Source: Bacteroidota bacterium
GTDB lineage: Bacteria; Bacteroidota; Bacteroidia; JABEUT01
Direction of reading: 5' to 3'
Assembly (NCBI GenBank): GCA_013288205.1
Contig: JABDCH010000015.1
Span: forward strand, 1 to 39,591
DNA length: 39,591 nt
Numbering within the stretch: the stretch's first letter is position 1; the number at the start of each line of letters is the position of its first letter. This document shows positions 1-8,791 of the stretch, piece by piece. A model generated the notes under the pieces. The model was not told the origin of the DNA. It did no database searches and saw only the letters and a list, made by a program, of their open reading frames with translations. A program made the position numbers and the translations under genes.

Positions 1-6
1 GCTAAT

Positions 7-348
7 ATGGGCAATATTACGGCTGCCGCACAAAAAGTAGGGATAACGCCACGCACGCATTACCGCTGGCTTAAAGAAGATCCTGAATATGCCGACGCAA
101 CGGAAAATATGAAAGACATTAGCTACAGGCGAGTGAAAGACAGCCTGATAGAAAAAGCCCTTAAAAAGATAGACGAGGGCGATACACCGATGCTAATGAA
201 AATGCTCAGTATTTATTTAAAAAAGCTGCCAGACGAAATGGAAAGAGCAGCCCGTATAAACAATGTGCCTTTGGTAAGGGCCCGAATTAAATATATAGAT
301 ACCCGGGAGGAAGCGGAAGAGATTATGAGAAGAAGGGGCCCGATCTAA
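7..348 (+). CDS. HTH / phage terminase small subunit-like protein (possibly 5' truncated by window edge)
   Basis: ORF 113 aa; N-terminal helix-turn-helix pattern NITAAAQKVGITPRTHYRWLKEDPEYA typical of terminase small subunit/homeodomain-like phage proteins. Confidence 0.55.
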   Translation: MGNITAAAQKVGITPRTHYRWLKEDPEYADATENMKDISYRRVKDSLIEKALKKIDEGDTPMLMKMLSIYLKKLPDEMERAARINNVPLVRARIKYIDTREEAEEIMRRRGPI

Positions 349-359
349 GTCGGAGACCG

Positions 360-759
360 CTAATATACAAGGCCACAAAGATGAGGAAGATGAATGTTGT
401 AATGGTGTAAAATGGTTTTTACTATTTCTATTCCGGCGGCGACTATGGGAATTAAGCCAAGATATGTTATCGAACGTATCAACACATCATATCTTCGATT
501 TGCATAAATCAATTTTATATTACCCTTTTTATCAACCCAATAGGGGTGCATTATCGTCTCTAATCCAAATGCTGTCAACATAAATCCGTATGGAATATAC
601 GGGTGTGAGGTAACAAAACCGTTTTTTCTCAAGCCGTATTTTTAAAATATCTCTTTTATTATCATCGATTCCTAATGATTTCCAAAAATCTACTAACGAG
701 GTATGCTCCTTTCCTCTTAGATACTCAAGAGCCTTAATTATTAATTCCTTGTCTGTCAA
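360..759 (-). pseudogene. Small winged-helix-like plus transmembrane protein, split by a 1-nt frameshift at an A6 run (ORFs 532..759 and 360..632)
   Basis: Removing one A from gagAAAAAAcgg (minus strand, near 625-633) joins ...KIRLEKNGFVTSHPYIPYGFMLTAFGLETIMHPYW... into one ORF with a C-terminal hydrophobic segment. Confidence 0.45.
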
Positions 760-770
760 AATATTGTATA

Positions 771-1424
771 TTAACGAAGTAATTTAAAACCCTCGAAGAA
801 TCTTTTAAACAAGTCCATAATACTCTGATGTGCATCTGGTGGAATTAATGCACCAGCCATAACACTAAATATTGAGCCTGCAAATAAATTCTTCCAATCA
901 ATTCTTCCCAATTTTGAGACCATTTCCTCTAAGTGATCAAGTTTCTTATTGATTTTCTCGAACTCTGAAGTATTAATATTCTTCGTATTCTTAATGTCCT
1001 CTTTTAAGTTTTCGATTTTATCAACTATAAGTTTTTGTTCACCTACTGAAAACATTGAATTATCCTGGTCATTTACATCAAAATATTTTGAATCAGCCTC
1101 CATTTTTGCCCATTCGTCTTCGATTGAAATTTCACGAGACAAAGAAACTAGCCATTCTCTAAAGTAACTTATTATAATGGTCCACATTTTATTATGCAAA
1201 GTGGTATACGTAATTCTATCATTTCCTGGTGAAAATGTTACATTACTATCCGAAATCATAAAGTAATAATTGCTTTTAGAATGGATAATTTCAGTTATAT
1301 GACTTCCTCCTGCCATAATGCCATTATCGGAAAACTTGAAATCATTGGGGGAGAGATCCTCAGAATTTTGAATTATCTGAAAAATCTGATTTCGTTGTGA
1401 TAATAATAGCTTCATTTTATGCAA
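771..1424 (-). CDS. Hypothetical protein with coiled coil and C-terminal hydrophobic segment
   Basis: ORF 217 aa; NLKEDIKNTKNINTSEFEKINKKLDHLEEMVSKLGRIDWKNLFAGSIFSVMAGALIPP; 11 nt upstream of the 759..360 locus on the same strand. Confidence 0.6.
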   Translation of the reverse strand: MHKMKLLLSQRNQIFQIIQNSEDLSPNDFKFSDNGIMAGGSHITEIIHSKSNYYFMISDSNVTFSPGNDRITYTTLHNKMWTIIISYFREWLVSLSREISIEDEWAKMEADSKYFDVNDQDNSMFSVGEQKLIVDKIENLKEDIKNTKNINTSEFEKINKKLDHLEEMVSKLGRIDWKNLFAGSIFSVMAGALIPPDAHQSIMDLFKRFFEGFKLLR

Positions 1425-1571
1425 TTTGAATACAAATATATTTGAAAAAATGATTATGTGTTTCTATAAATACGTAACCCGCCTGGGCTTGAATAGCCTT
1501 TTGTTCCGTTATTCTTGCAATATAAGATTATCATTTTCAATCCGCCACGGCGGATGGAGAATAACTAAAAA

Positions 1572-1595
1572 GCCACCACCCCGAAAGGTGGTGGC
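1572..1595 (-). terminator. Rho-independent terminator of the SprB-repeat gene
   Basis: GCCACCACC-CCGAAA-GGTGGTGGC, followed on the minus strand by TTTTTAG. Confidence 0.8.
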
Positions 1596-1636
1596 TTATA
1601 CTCCACCAACACAAACTTCCTTGTTCTATTATAGTA

Positions 1637-4600
1637 TCAATGCGTAACGATAAACGGCGCCGTTTTGTTATACCCGGTTGTATAAACGCGTAGCATGTAA
1701 GTACCCGAAGGAATTTTTGAAATATCAACCGGGATAATGGCACCTTGGTTTAAGTTGATATTCTTTTGGCTTAGTATTTCCCGTCCCATTAAATCATAAA
1801 CGGATAATTGGTAAGAAGCATCCGGTATGTTTTCCGGCTGAACAAACAATTCATTATTAGCCGGAACAGGGTAAATTTTCAATTTATCTTCGTTATCTTC
1901 TATGATGGCAATACCCAGTACCTTATGGCCTATATGGAAGCTATCGCATACCGAACAACCATGGGCATCGGTAACACATACGTGGTATTCACCATTGCAT
2001 AAGCTATCGGCAGCTTCTGCATAAGAGAAAAGAGTGTCGGAATAGGCATGTACGCGAGGCGACCAGGTGAACGTATATGGTTTTGCCCCACCACCTACAT
2101 AGACTAATGCAATGCCATCGCATAAACTGCTATCGGGAACAACCGTATCGCGCACCATAAGGGTTAATGGCTTTGGCTCTGTAATGGTTGCGGAATCTTT
2201 TCCGCTGCAACCGTTATTGTCTGTAACCGTAACCGTATATGTTCCGGCAGATAAGCCGGTAGCCGTTTGGTTGGTTCCACCTGAAGGCTTCCAGCTATAC
2301 GTATATGGTGAAACTCCACCCGAAGCACTGGCTGTTGCCTTACCATCATTTTTTCCGTAGCAACTGTCATTGGTTGCCGAAATGCTTACAGTCAATCCGG
2401 CGAGTATAGTGACGCTGTCTTTTACGCTGCATCCGTTGGCATCAGTAATAGTTACCACATATTTTCCGGCAGACAGGCCTGACATATGGTTTGAGGTTAC
2501 TCCATTAGACCACAAATAGGTGTACGGACTTGTACCGCCTGTTACATAGGCCGTAGCATATCCGGTATTGTTGTTGCAACCCGTATTGCTATGGTATAGG
2601 GCAGCCGTAAGCCCCTTCGAAGTGATAGTTACACTGGTTGAAGTGGAACAGCCATTATGGTCGGTAATAGTTATAGTATAGGTTCCTGCAGATAGGCCGG
2701 TTGCTATGTAGCTGGTGCCCCCTGAAGGCGACCACATATAGGTGTAAGGACTTGTACCACCCTGGATTTTTGTTATTTCGGCGCTTCCATTATTACTGTT
2801 ACAACTAGCGGATGTTACTCGTAAGGAATCTACTCGTATAGGGTATGGCTGGGTAATGGTTATAGAATCTTTCCCTGCACAGCCACCACTATCTGTAACT
2901 TCAACAGTATATGTTCCGGCAGATAAGCCGGTAGCCGTTTGATTGGTTCCTCCTGAGGGCTTCCAACTATACGTATATGGGGAAACTCCTCCCGAAGCAC
3001 TGGCGGTTGCTTTACCATCATCTTTTCCATAACAGCTTACACCGGTTGCGGAAATGCTTACGGTAAGCGCACCGATAATAGTGACACTGTCTTTTACGCT
3101 GCATCCGTTGGCATCGGTAATGGTTACCACATATTTTCCTGCGGACAGGCCCGTCATACGATTTGACGTTGCTCCATTAGACCACAAATAGGTGTATGGA
3201 CTTGTACCGCCTGTTACATAGGCCGTAGCATACCCCGTTTTGCTATTGCAACCCGTATTGCTATGGTATATTACGGCTACAGGTCCCTTCGAAGTAATAG
3301 TTACACTGGTTGAACTGGAGCATCCGTTGTGATCAGTAATAGTTACCGTATATGTTCCCCCAGATAGGCCGGTTGCTATGTAGCTGGTGCCCCCTGAAGG
3401 CGACCACTTATAAGTGTATGGACTTGTACCGCCCTGGATTGCTAATAATTCTGCGCTTCCATTATTACTATTACAACTGGCAGGCGTTACTCGTAAGGAA
3501 TCTGCATGTATAGGGTTTGGTTGGGTAATGGTGATGGAATCTTTCCCTGCACAACCAGCGCTGTCGGTAACTTCAACGGTATATGTTCCGGCAGATAAGC
3601 CGGTAGCCGTTTGATTGGTTCCACCCGAAGGTTTCCAGCTATACTTATAGGGTGAAATGCCTCCTGATGCACTGGCTGTTGCTTTGCCATCATTTTTTCC
3701 ATAGCAACTAACACCGGTAGCTGAAATGCTTACGGTAAGCGCACTAAGAATATTGACACTATCCTTTACGCTGCATCCGTGGGCATCGGTAATAGTTACC
3801 ACATACTTTCCTGCTGAAAGGCCTGTCATATGGTTTGACGTTACTCCGTTAGACCACAAATAAGTATAGGGAGATGTTCCACCTGTCACGGAGGCGGAAG
3901 CATATCCGGTATTGTTGTTGCAACCTGTATTGCTGTGGTATATGGTAGCTACGAGCCCCTTCGAAGGGATAACTACGCTGGTTGTAGAGGAACAACCATT
4001 GTGGTCGGTAACGGTTAAAGTATATGTTCCGGCAGATAGGCCGGTTGCCCTATTGTTGGTGCCACCTGAAGGTGACCAGGAATAGGCATAGGGACCCGTA
4101 CCCCCGACGATGTTTGATACAAAGGCGCTTCCATTATTGCTATTGCAAGTAGCGGGTGTAATTTGTACGGAATCTGCATGTATAGGGTATGGCTGGGTAA
4201 TGGTTATAGAATCTTTCCCGGTGCAGCCACCGCTGTCAGTAACCATAACTGTATATGTTCCGGCAGATAAGCCAGTAGCTGTTTGATTAGTTCCTCCTGT
4301 AGGTTTCCAGCTATATGTATAGGGGGAAACTCCTCCTGATGCACTGGCTGTTGCTTTACCATCATTTTTCCCATAGCAACTGACACCGGTAGCTGAAATA
4401 CTTACATTCAATGCACCGAGTACAGTAATGCTGTCTTTTACACTGCATCCATTCACATCGGTAATGGTTACCACATATTTTCCTGCCGACAGGCCTGTCA
4501 TGTGGTTTGCCGTTCCTCCATTAGACCATAAATAGGTATATGGCGATGTTCCACCTGTTGCACTAGCGGAAACGTATCCGTTATTGCTATGGCATCCGGC

Positions 4601-4921
4601 ATTAGCACAATATATGACAGGAGTAATTTTAGCTCCTCCTATGGTAAAGGATTGTATGGCGCTATCTCCTTTGGCATCTTTCAACTTCAAATAGTATCTA
4701 CCGGGACATAAATTCGAGTCGATTCGTAAGGTAGTTGCTCCATTGCTCCAGCGATAGGTATAGGGAGACGTTCCGCCGGACACTAAAGAATAAGCTTTTC
4801 CATTACAAACTTTACAGTTGGTAGAGTTTGAAAGATACATGGAATCTATTCGCAACTGCGCTTCGGTTTTGATAAAACCCATCGAAACCATTAGCAGTAA
4901 AAAGACAATTTTTGTTTTCAT
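1637..4921 (-). CDS. SprB-repeat surface protein with T9SS C-terminal sorting domain
   Basis: ORF 1094 aa; signal peptide; about 13 repeats of the form GGTSPYTYxWSxGxTxxxxTGLSAGxYxVTxTDxxGC; C-term IYPVPANNELFVQPEN...PSGTYMLRVYTTGY. Confidence 0.9.
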   Translation of the reverse strand: MKTKIVFLLLMVSMGFIKTEAQLRIDSMYLSNSTNCKVCNGKAYSLVSGGTSPYTYRWSNGATTLRIDSNLCPGRYYLKLKDAKGDSAIQSFTIGGAKITPVIYCANAGCHSNNGYVSASATGGTSPYTYLWSNGGTANHMTGLSAGKYVVTITDVNGCSVKDSITVLGALNVSISATGVSCYGKNDGKATASASGGVSPYTYSWKPTGGTNQTATGLSAGTYTVMVTDSGGCTGKDSITITQPYPIHADSVQITPATCNSNNGSAFVSNIVGGTGPYAYSWSPSGGTNNRATGLSAGTYTLTVTDHNGCSSTTSVVIPSKGLVATIYHSNTGCNNNTGYASASVTGGTSPYTYLWSNGVTSNHMTGLSAGKYVVTITDAHGCSVKDSVNILSALTVSISATGVSCYGKNDGKATASASGGISPYKYSWKPSGGTNQTATGLSAGTYTVEVTDSAGCAGKDSITITQPNPIHADSLRVTPASCNSNNGSAELLAIQGGTSPYTYKWSPSGGTSYIATGLSGGTYTVTITDHNGCSSSTSVTITSKGPVAVIYHSNTGCNSKTGYATAYVTGGTSPYTYLWSNGATSNRMTGLSAGKYVVTITDANGCSVKDSVTIIGALTVSISATGVSCYGKDDGKATASASGGVSPYTYSWKPSGGTNQTATGLSAGTYTVEVTDSGGCAGKDSITITQPYPIRVDSLRVTSASCNSNNGSAEITKIQGGTSPYTYMWSPSGGTSYIATGLSAGTYTITITDHNGCSTSTSVTITSKGLTAALYHSNTGCNNNTGYATAYVTGGTSPYTYLWSNGVTSNHMSGLSAGKYVVTITDANGCSVKDSVTILAGLTVSISATNDSCYGKNDGKATASASGGVSPYTYSWKPSGGTNQTATGLSAGTYTVTVTDNNGCSGKDSATITEPKPLTLMVRDTVVPDSSLCDGIALVYVGGGAKPYTFTWSPRVHAYSDTLFSYAEAADSLCNGEYHVCVTDAHGCSVCDSFHIGHKVLGIAIIEDNEDKLKIYPVPANNELFVQPENIPDASYQLSVYDLMGREILSQKNINLNQGAIIPVDISKIPSGTYMLRVYTTGYNKTAPFIVTH
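2170..4640 (-). repeat. Higher-order tandem repeat, period 672 bp (224 aa = three SprB-type domains A-B-C)
   Basis: Equivalent landmark (agccgtttgattggttcc...) at 2261, 2933, 3605 and 4277: exactly 672 bp apart three times. Confidence 0.9.
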
Positions 4922-4994
4922 GACATATTGGATTTAGAAAGTGTACATTTTTTATTGATTATTATAACAGATATGATTAAATATATAAATAGAG

Positions 4995-7900
4995 TTAATT
5001 TTGTATTACCATAAATTTCTTTGTCTCCATGACACTTCCCGAGTGGAATTGCATGTAATAAATACCCGCGCGTAAACCGGTAGCATAAAATATTTCCGAA
5101 TGACTGCCTTCGGGTTCGCCAATTTGTTTTTCAGAAACTATTCTTCCCAGCACATCATATACCGTAAAGGTTGCTATGCCGCCTTGCGGAAGGGTAAAAC
5201 CAACCGTATATGATTGTTGCACGATAGTAGGATAAAGGGTAACAAGCGAAGTGGGCCGTAATATATTTTGCACACCTAAGGTGCTTCCCACGTTATTAAA
5301 CTCTGCTGCTACATGTCCTTGTGTGCCCCAAACTGCCATGCGAAATAGCTTGACATCAGTAACGCCCGGAGCCATATCCATGGGTGGATTGGTGCGGACT
5401 GCACGCAGTTGCGAAAGTTCTTCCAATATGGAAGTAGAATCGGGCAATACATTATGCACTTTGCTAACTACTACATCCAATGGCAAACCATTGATGCCTG
5501 TATTACCAATGAAATCGGTATTGGCGGCCGGAGCAGTTAAATCTTGCCAGGTTGAATCGGTGGTGGAGCCTATTTTATTGCTGGTGCCCCAATCATTATA
5601 CCCGCTGAAAACATTACAATTTGTGCCATTGCCAAGCAAGGGCATATAGGCTTGAGGCTGATTGTTAATATGATTCAATAGCAGCGTAAGTGTTCCGCTG
5701 AAATTATCGGTGTTTATCATGGGAAGTTTTGATGAGAGCAGATTCCATGACATACAGGCAATAGATAATTTTCCGGAAGTGTTGGTAAGATTAATCAACC
5801 CGCTGGTACGTGCCCAGTCACCTTCGTTCCACATGCCTTCTGCATCCATTCTTCCCCCTTGTGTAACACTAAATAAGTTTTGGCAATCGCCCGTAGCGCC
5901 TGCCAGTAGTGATATTTGTCCATTTGTATTTCCTCCGGATGATAATACGGGTCCTCCTGTTGCTTGCACCATGGCGGTATTGCCATAGCCGGGATAAAAG
6001 CACATCATGGTTACATCGCTGTTTTCAACTTGGTTAATCCATAGTCCTATGCTGCAAGGTTGTGTCCATTGAGGGCCTCCGGCATTAAACTGGTCTCCGA
6101 AAATGCGTCCGCCCGGTTGGTCGGCATCTTCTACAACCAATCCTTCAGGCCCTGCGTTTGAATAAGGAGTAGTAAGCAATAAATCTTTTATGGTAATCCG
6201 GCTTGGGCCTTTGCACAGCATCAAGGGGCCTGCTGTTTTACCCGACCACGCTATGCTGGTAGTAGCATTGGTGCCCGTTCCGAGGCCATCGCCTATAATT
6301 TGCATATCGCTATTGGCAGGTACAACCAAGGTAGTGTCTGCATTAAAGAATCCGAATGGTATATGAACAACAGGTTTGCTTCCAAGGGGCATCATGGCTG
6401 CAGAATCTATCTTCGATTGAATTTCTTTGGCATCATTACCTGTCTTTTTAGCTACATCAAATATTTTCCGGTTCGGGTTTTGTGGAGTGCCCGGCAGCTT
6501 AATAGTATCGGGTATAGGAATAGCCGTAGTATCAAGCACCGAATTATCAAGCGGATAAAATTGTCCCCATGCTTCATCGGCTGCTGAAACAAAGCCTGCA
6601 GGGTTTTTTGTCAAATCCGTATTGGTGCCATCTAACAGTGTCCACTCACTTACCTGGAACCATTGTTGATATGTGTTAACACCTCCATTTTCAAAGCTTG
6701 GATTAAGCGCCAGGTTGGCATGAGATAAGTTTTCGACAAAAGAAAAGTTATCGTACCAAACGGTTCCTGCGCTGGTTGGCAAGTAATCATCTTCCAGGAA
6801 TAACTGGGCGCTTGCCGCATTGGCAGGGGCTGTAAGCGTTTTAGTGTAATTCGTCCAGCTATTGGTTCCGGTTATTACGCCTACTGTATCAGAACGAATA
6901 TATCCCAATGGGATAGCGCCCGGGCCGGGAGGATTGGATGAAGCGTACCATAAAACCAATATGTAGGCATGGGTAGTAATAGCATTGCTTTTCATCCATC
7001 CGGAAATAGCATACGAACTATCTGCATGAATTTTTATATCCTGGTATACATAACGGGGAAACATAGCCAATACCATTTGCTCGCAATAGGTTCCATTTTC
7101 AGCGCCTGTGTTTACAATGGAACGACCCCCTGCGGTAGTTGCCAGCCAAGGCCATTCATTAGACAGTGCCTGTAATTCATACATGCTGTAATTACTCGGA
7201 GTTTTAATATTGTATGATATTGGATTGCCGCCCCCGGTGAAGGTTTGCCCGGTTTCTACGTCAAGCGTATCCCATTTATAGCCCCAATTATTAGATGCAA
7301 GCAATTGGAAATTGAGCGGGGAAGAGCCTCCGCTGCTTACAGGTGCCGAAACGGTATATTTAACGGCTTTTCCTGAGGTTCCATGGGGTAAGTTCCATTT
7401 TACACCAAAAGGTTGAATTTGGGTTGCAAAGCTGGTATTCGGGTTACCATCAATAGCTTTTTCAACTTGTTTGCCGATATTGAAATTGCTGCCGAAACCG
7501 TGGTCCCAGGTATCATACTGCGGTTGCACGGGCCAGTCCGTCCATTTGGAGTTAATTTTCGATTCGGTATTACCTATAAACATATTATCCGTATTAGTTC
7601 TCACAGGCGCTAACGAATCTTTTGTGGCACGGATAATATTGTCGAGCATAACGGTGCTGCTTCCGGCATTGGTGTAAAATGAATCTACATTGCTGTAAAT
7701 CTTGTTTCCTCTCTGGTAGTTTTCATAGCCATTGTAAAAGCATTTTGAATTGATGGATATATTATTCACCACCGCATTTTTATAGGGAGAAGAGTTGATA
7801 TCGCATATAGTAGAACGTACAAAAACATTATCATATATCTGGCAATACCCTATGCATTGCTGAACGGCATACCCGCAATCTTGAAAATAGCACCACCATA

Positions 7901-8561
7901 CCCATTGGTCTAGGCTGTTCCAGTTGCAGCTGGCTATGCCGCTTTCGCAGCCAATGAATTTGCAGCGTACAATAGCGTTCTCCGCCTGGCCCTGATTAGG
8001 TGCGCTGAAATCGAGTCCGATGGCGTTTTTAAAATCTTTAAATACTAAATCGCTGAATTCGCAATGGGTAGAAAATGAACCTGTTTTAAATATACCCCTA
8101 TAAGCATTGTTGTTTCCTTCGAAAGTTAAGCGGCTAACCCGCAGATACCAACCTTGCAAATTGAACATGGCGCAACCCGAACTACCGGCGGACTTGAGCG
8201 AAGGTCCTTTCCAGGAAATAATAGTGGTGGAAGGATCTTCCCCAATAATGGCCATATCGGCGTAATCGCCACCCGGATTATATAATGAATCGGCAATTAC
8301 ATAGGTACCTGCCGGAAAATAAAGCACATTAAAACTATCTTTAGATGAGTTGCGCAAAGCTTGCAAAGCTGCATTAATAGCAGGAGCATCGTTAGTAACA
8401 CCATCGCCTTTTGCACCAAAGTCGGTTTTTACGTTCTTCCAGCTTTTAAACGGGCCCGAAAATTCTTCACCGGTTTGATAATAGGAAATTACCTGCGCGA
8501 ATCCTGGCCGGGGAATGGCAGATAATATAAGGAATGCAAATAGTAAAGTAATTTTCTTCAT
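4995..8561 (-). CDS. Right-handed parallel beta-helix (pectate-lyase-superfamily-like) protein with T9SS C-terminal sorting domain
   Basis: ORF 1188 aa; VKTDFGAKGDGVTNDAPAINAALQAL (Pectate_lyase_3 signature); second similar unit FDVAKKTGNDAKEIQSKIDSAA; C-term YPTIVQQSYTVGFTLPQGG...GLRAGIYYMQFHSG. Confidence 0.85.
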   Translation of the reverse strand: MKKITLLFAFLILSAIPRPGFAQVISYYQTGEEFSGPFKSWKNVKTDFGAKGDGVTNDAPAINAALQALRNSSKDSFNVLYFPAGTYVIADSLYNPGGDYADMAIIGEDPSTTIISWKGPSLKSAGSSGCAMFNLQGWYLRVSRLTFEGNNNAYRGIFKTGSFSTHCEFSDLVFKDFKNAIGLDFSAPNQGQAENAIVRCKFIGCESGIASCNWNSLDQWVWWCYFQDCGYAVQQCIGYCQIYDNVFVRSTICDINSSPYKNAVVNNISINSKCFYNGYENYQRGNKIYSNVDSFYTNAGSSTVMLDNIIRATKDSLAPVRTNTDNMFIGNTESKINSKWTDWPVQPQYDTWDHGFGSNFNIGKQVEKAIDGNPNTSFATQIQPFGVKWNLPHGTSGKAVKYTVSAPVSSGGSSPLNFQLLASNNWGYKWDTLDVETGQTFTGGGNPISYNIKTPSNYSMYELQALSNEWPWLATTAGGRSIVNTGAENGTYCEQMVLAMFPRYVYQDIKIHADSSYAISGWMKSNAITTHAYILVLWYASSNPPGPGAIPLGYIRSDTVGVITGTNSWTNYTKTLTAPANAASAQLFLEDDYLPTSAGTVWYDNFSFVENLSHANLALNPSFENGGVNTYQQWFQVSEWTLLDGTNTDLTKNPAGFVSAADEAWGQFYPLDNSVLDTTAIPIPDTIKLPGTPQNPNRKIFDVAKKTGNDAKEIQSKIDSAAMMPLGSKPVVHIPFGFFNADTTLVVPANSDMQIIGDGLGTGTNATTSIAWSGKTAGPLMLCKGPSRITIKDLLLTTPYSNAGPEGLVVEDADQPGGRIFGDQFNAGGPQWTQPCSIGLWINQVENSDVTMMCFYPGYGNTAMVQATGGPVLSSGGNTNGQISLLAGATGDCQNLFSVTQGGRMDAEGMWNEGDWARTSGLINLTNTSGKLSIACMSWNLLSSKLPMINTDNFSGTLTLLLNHINNQPQAYMPLLGNGTNCNVFSGYNDWGTSNKIGSTTDSTWQDLTAPAANTDFIGNTGINGLPLDVVVSKVHNVLPDSTSILEELSQLRAVRTNPPMDMAPGVTDVKLFRMAVWGTQGHVAAEFNNVGSTLGVQNILRPTSLVTLYPTIVQQSYTVGFTLPQGGIATFTVYDVLGRIVSEKQIGEPEGSHSEIFYATGLRAGIYYMQFHSGSVMETKKFMVIQN

Positions 8562-8791
8562 GGTCGGGTTGAGGTTGGTGTGCTGCTATGTATCGAATAT
8601 AGTAAGAAATGAACGTAAAATAACTCTTCTGTTTACTTAGAACGAACCTACTATACGGGATGTTGGGTAGAGCCAGGCGCATTTGCCAGTAGTAAGCTGA
8701 TAACCATTCATATAGTTTTATTGTAAAAGACGTTACATAGGGATAATTTACAAATGCTATTTTTGACCCCCTTAACCCCCTGCTCAACATT

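Noticed and set aside
618-634. Canonical -1 programmed frameshift (A AAA AAC) at the A6 run
   Set aside because: The heptamer is present, but codon phase is gag|aaa|aaa|cgg, so a +1 shift (or loss of one A) is required, not -1.
949-1167. 72-aa plus ORF antisense to the 217-aa hypothetical gene
   Set aside because: Low-complexity, F/S-rich mirror of the coiled-coil gene.
2112-4386. Repeated ORFs on both strands inside the SprB gene (2112..2360 +, 3414..3614 +, 2164..2370 -, 3487..3714 -, 4204..4386 -)
   Set aside because: Shadow ORFs generated by the 672-bp repeat in alternative frames; the 1094-aa frame explains the coding signal.
2170-4640. Regularly spaced repeats considered as a CRISPR array
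   Set aside because: Repeats are full coding domains with a 672-bp period and no unique spacers; clearly protein-repeat DNA.
5251-5988. Plus-strand ORFs antisense to the beta-helix gene
   Set aside because: No recognisable protein features; long antisense ORFs are common in this composition.
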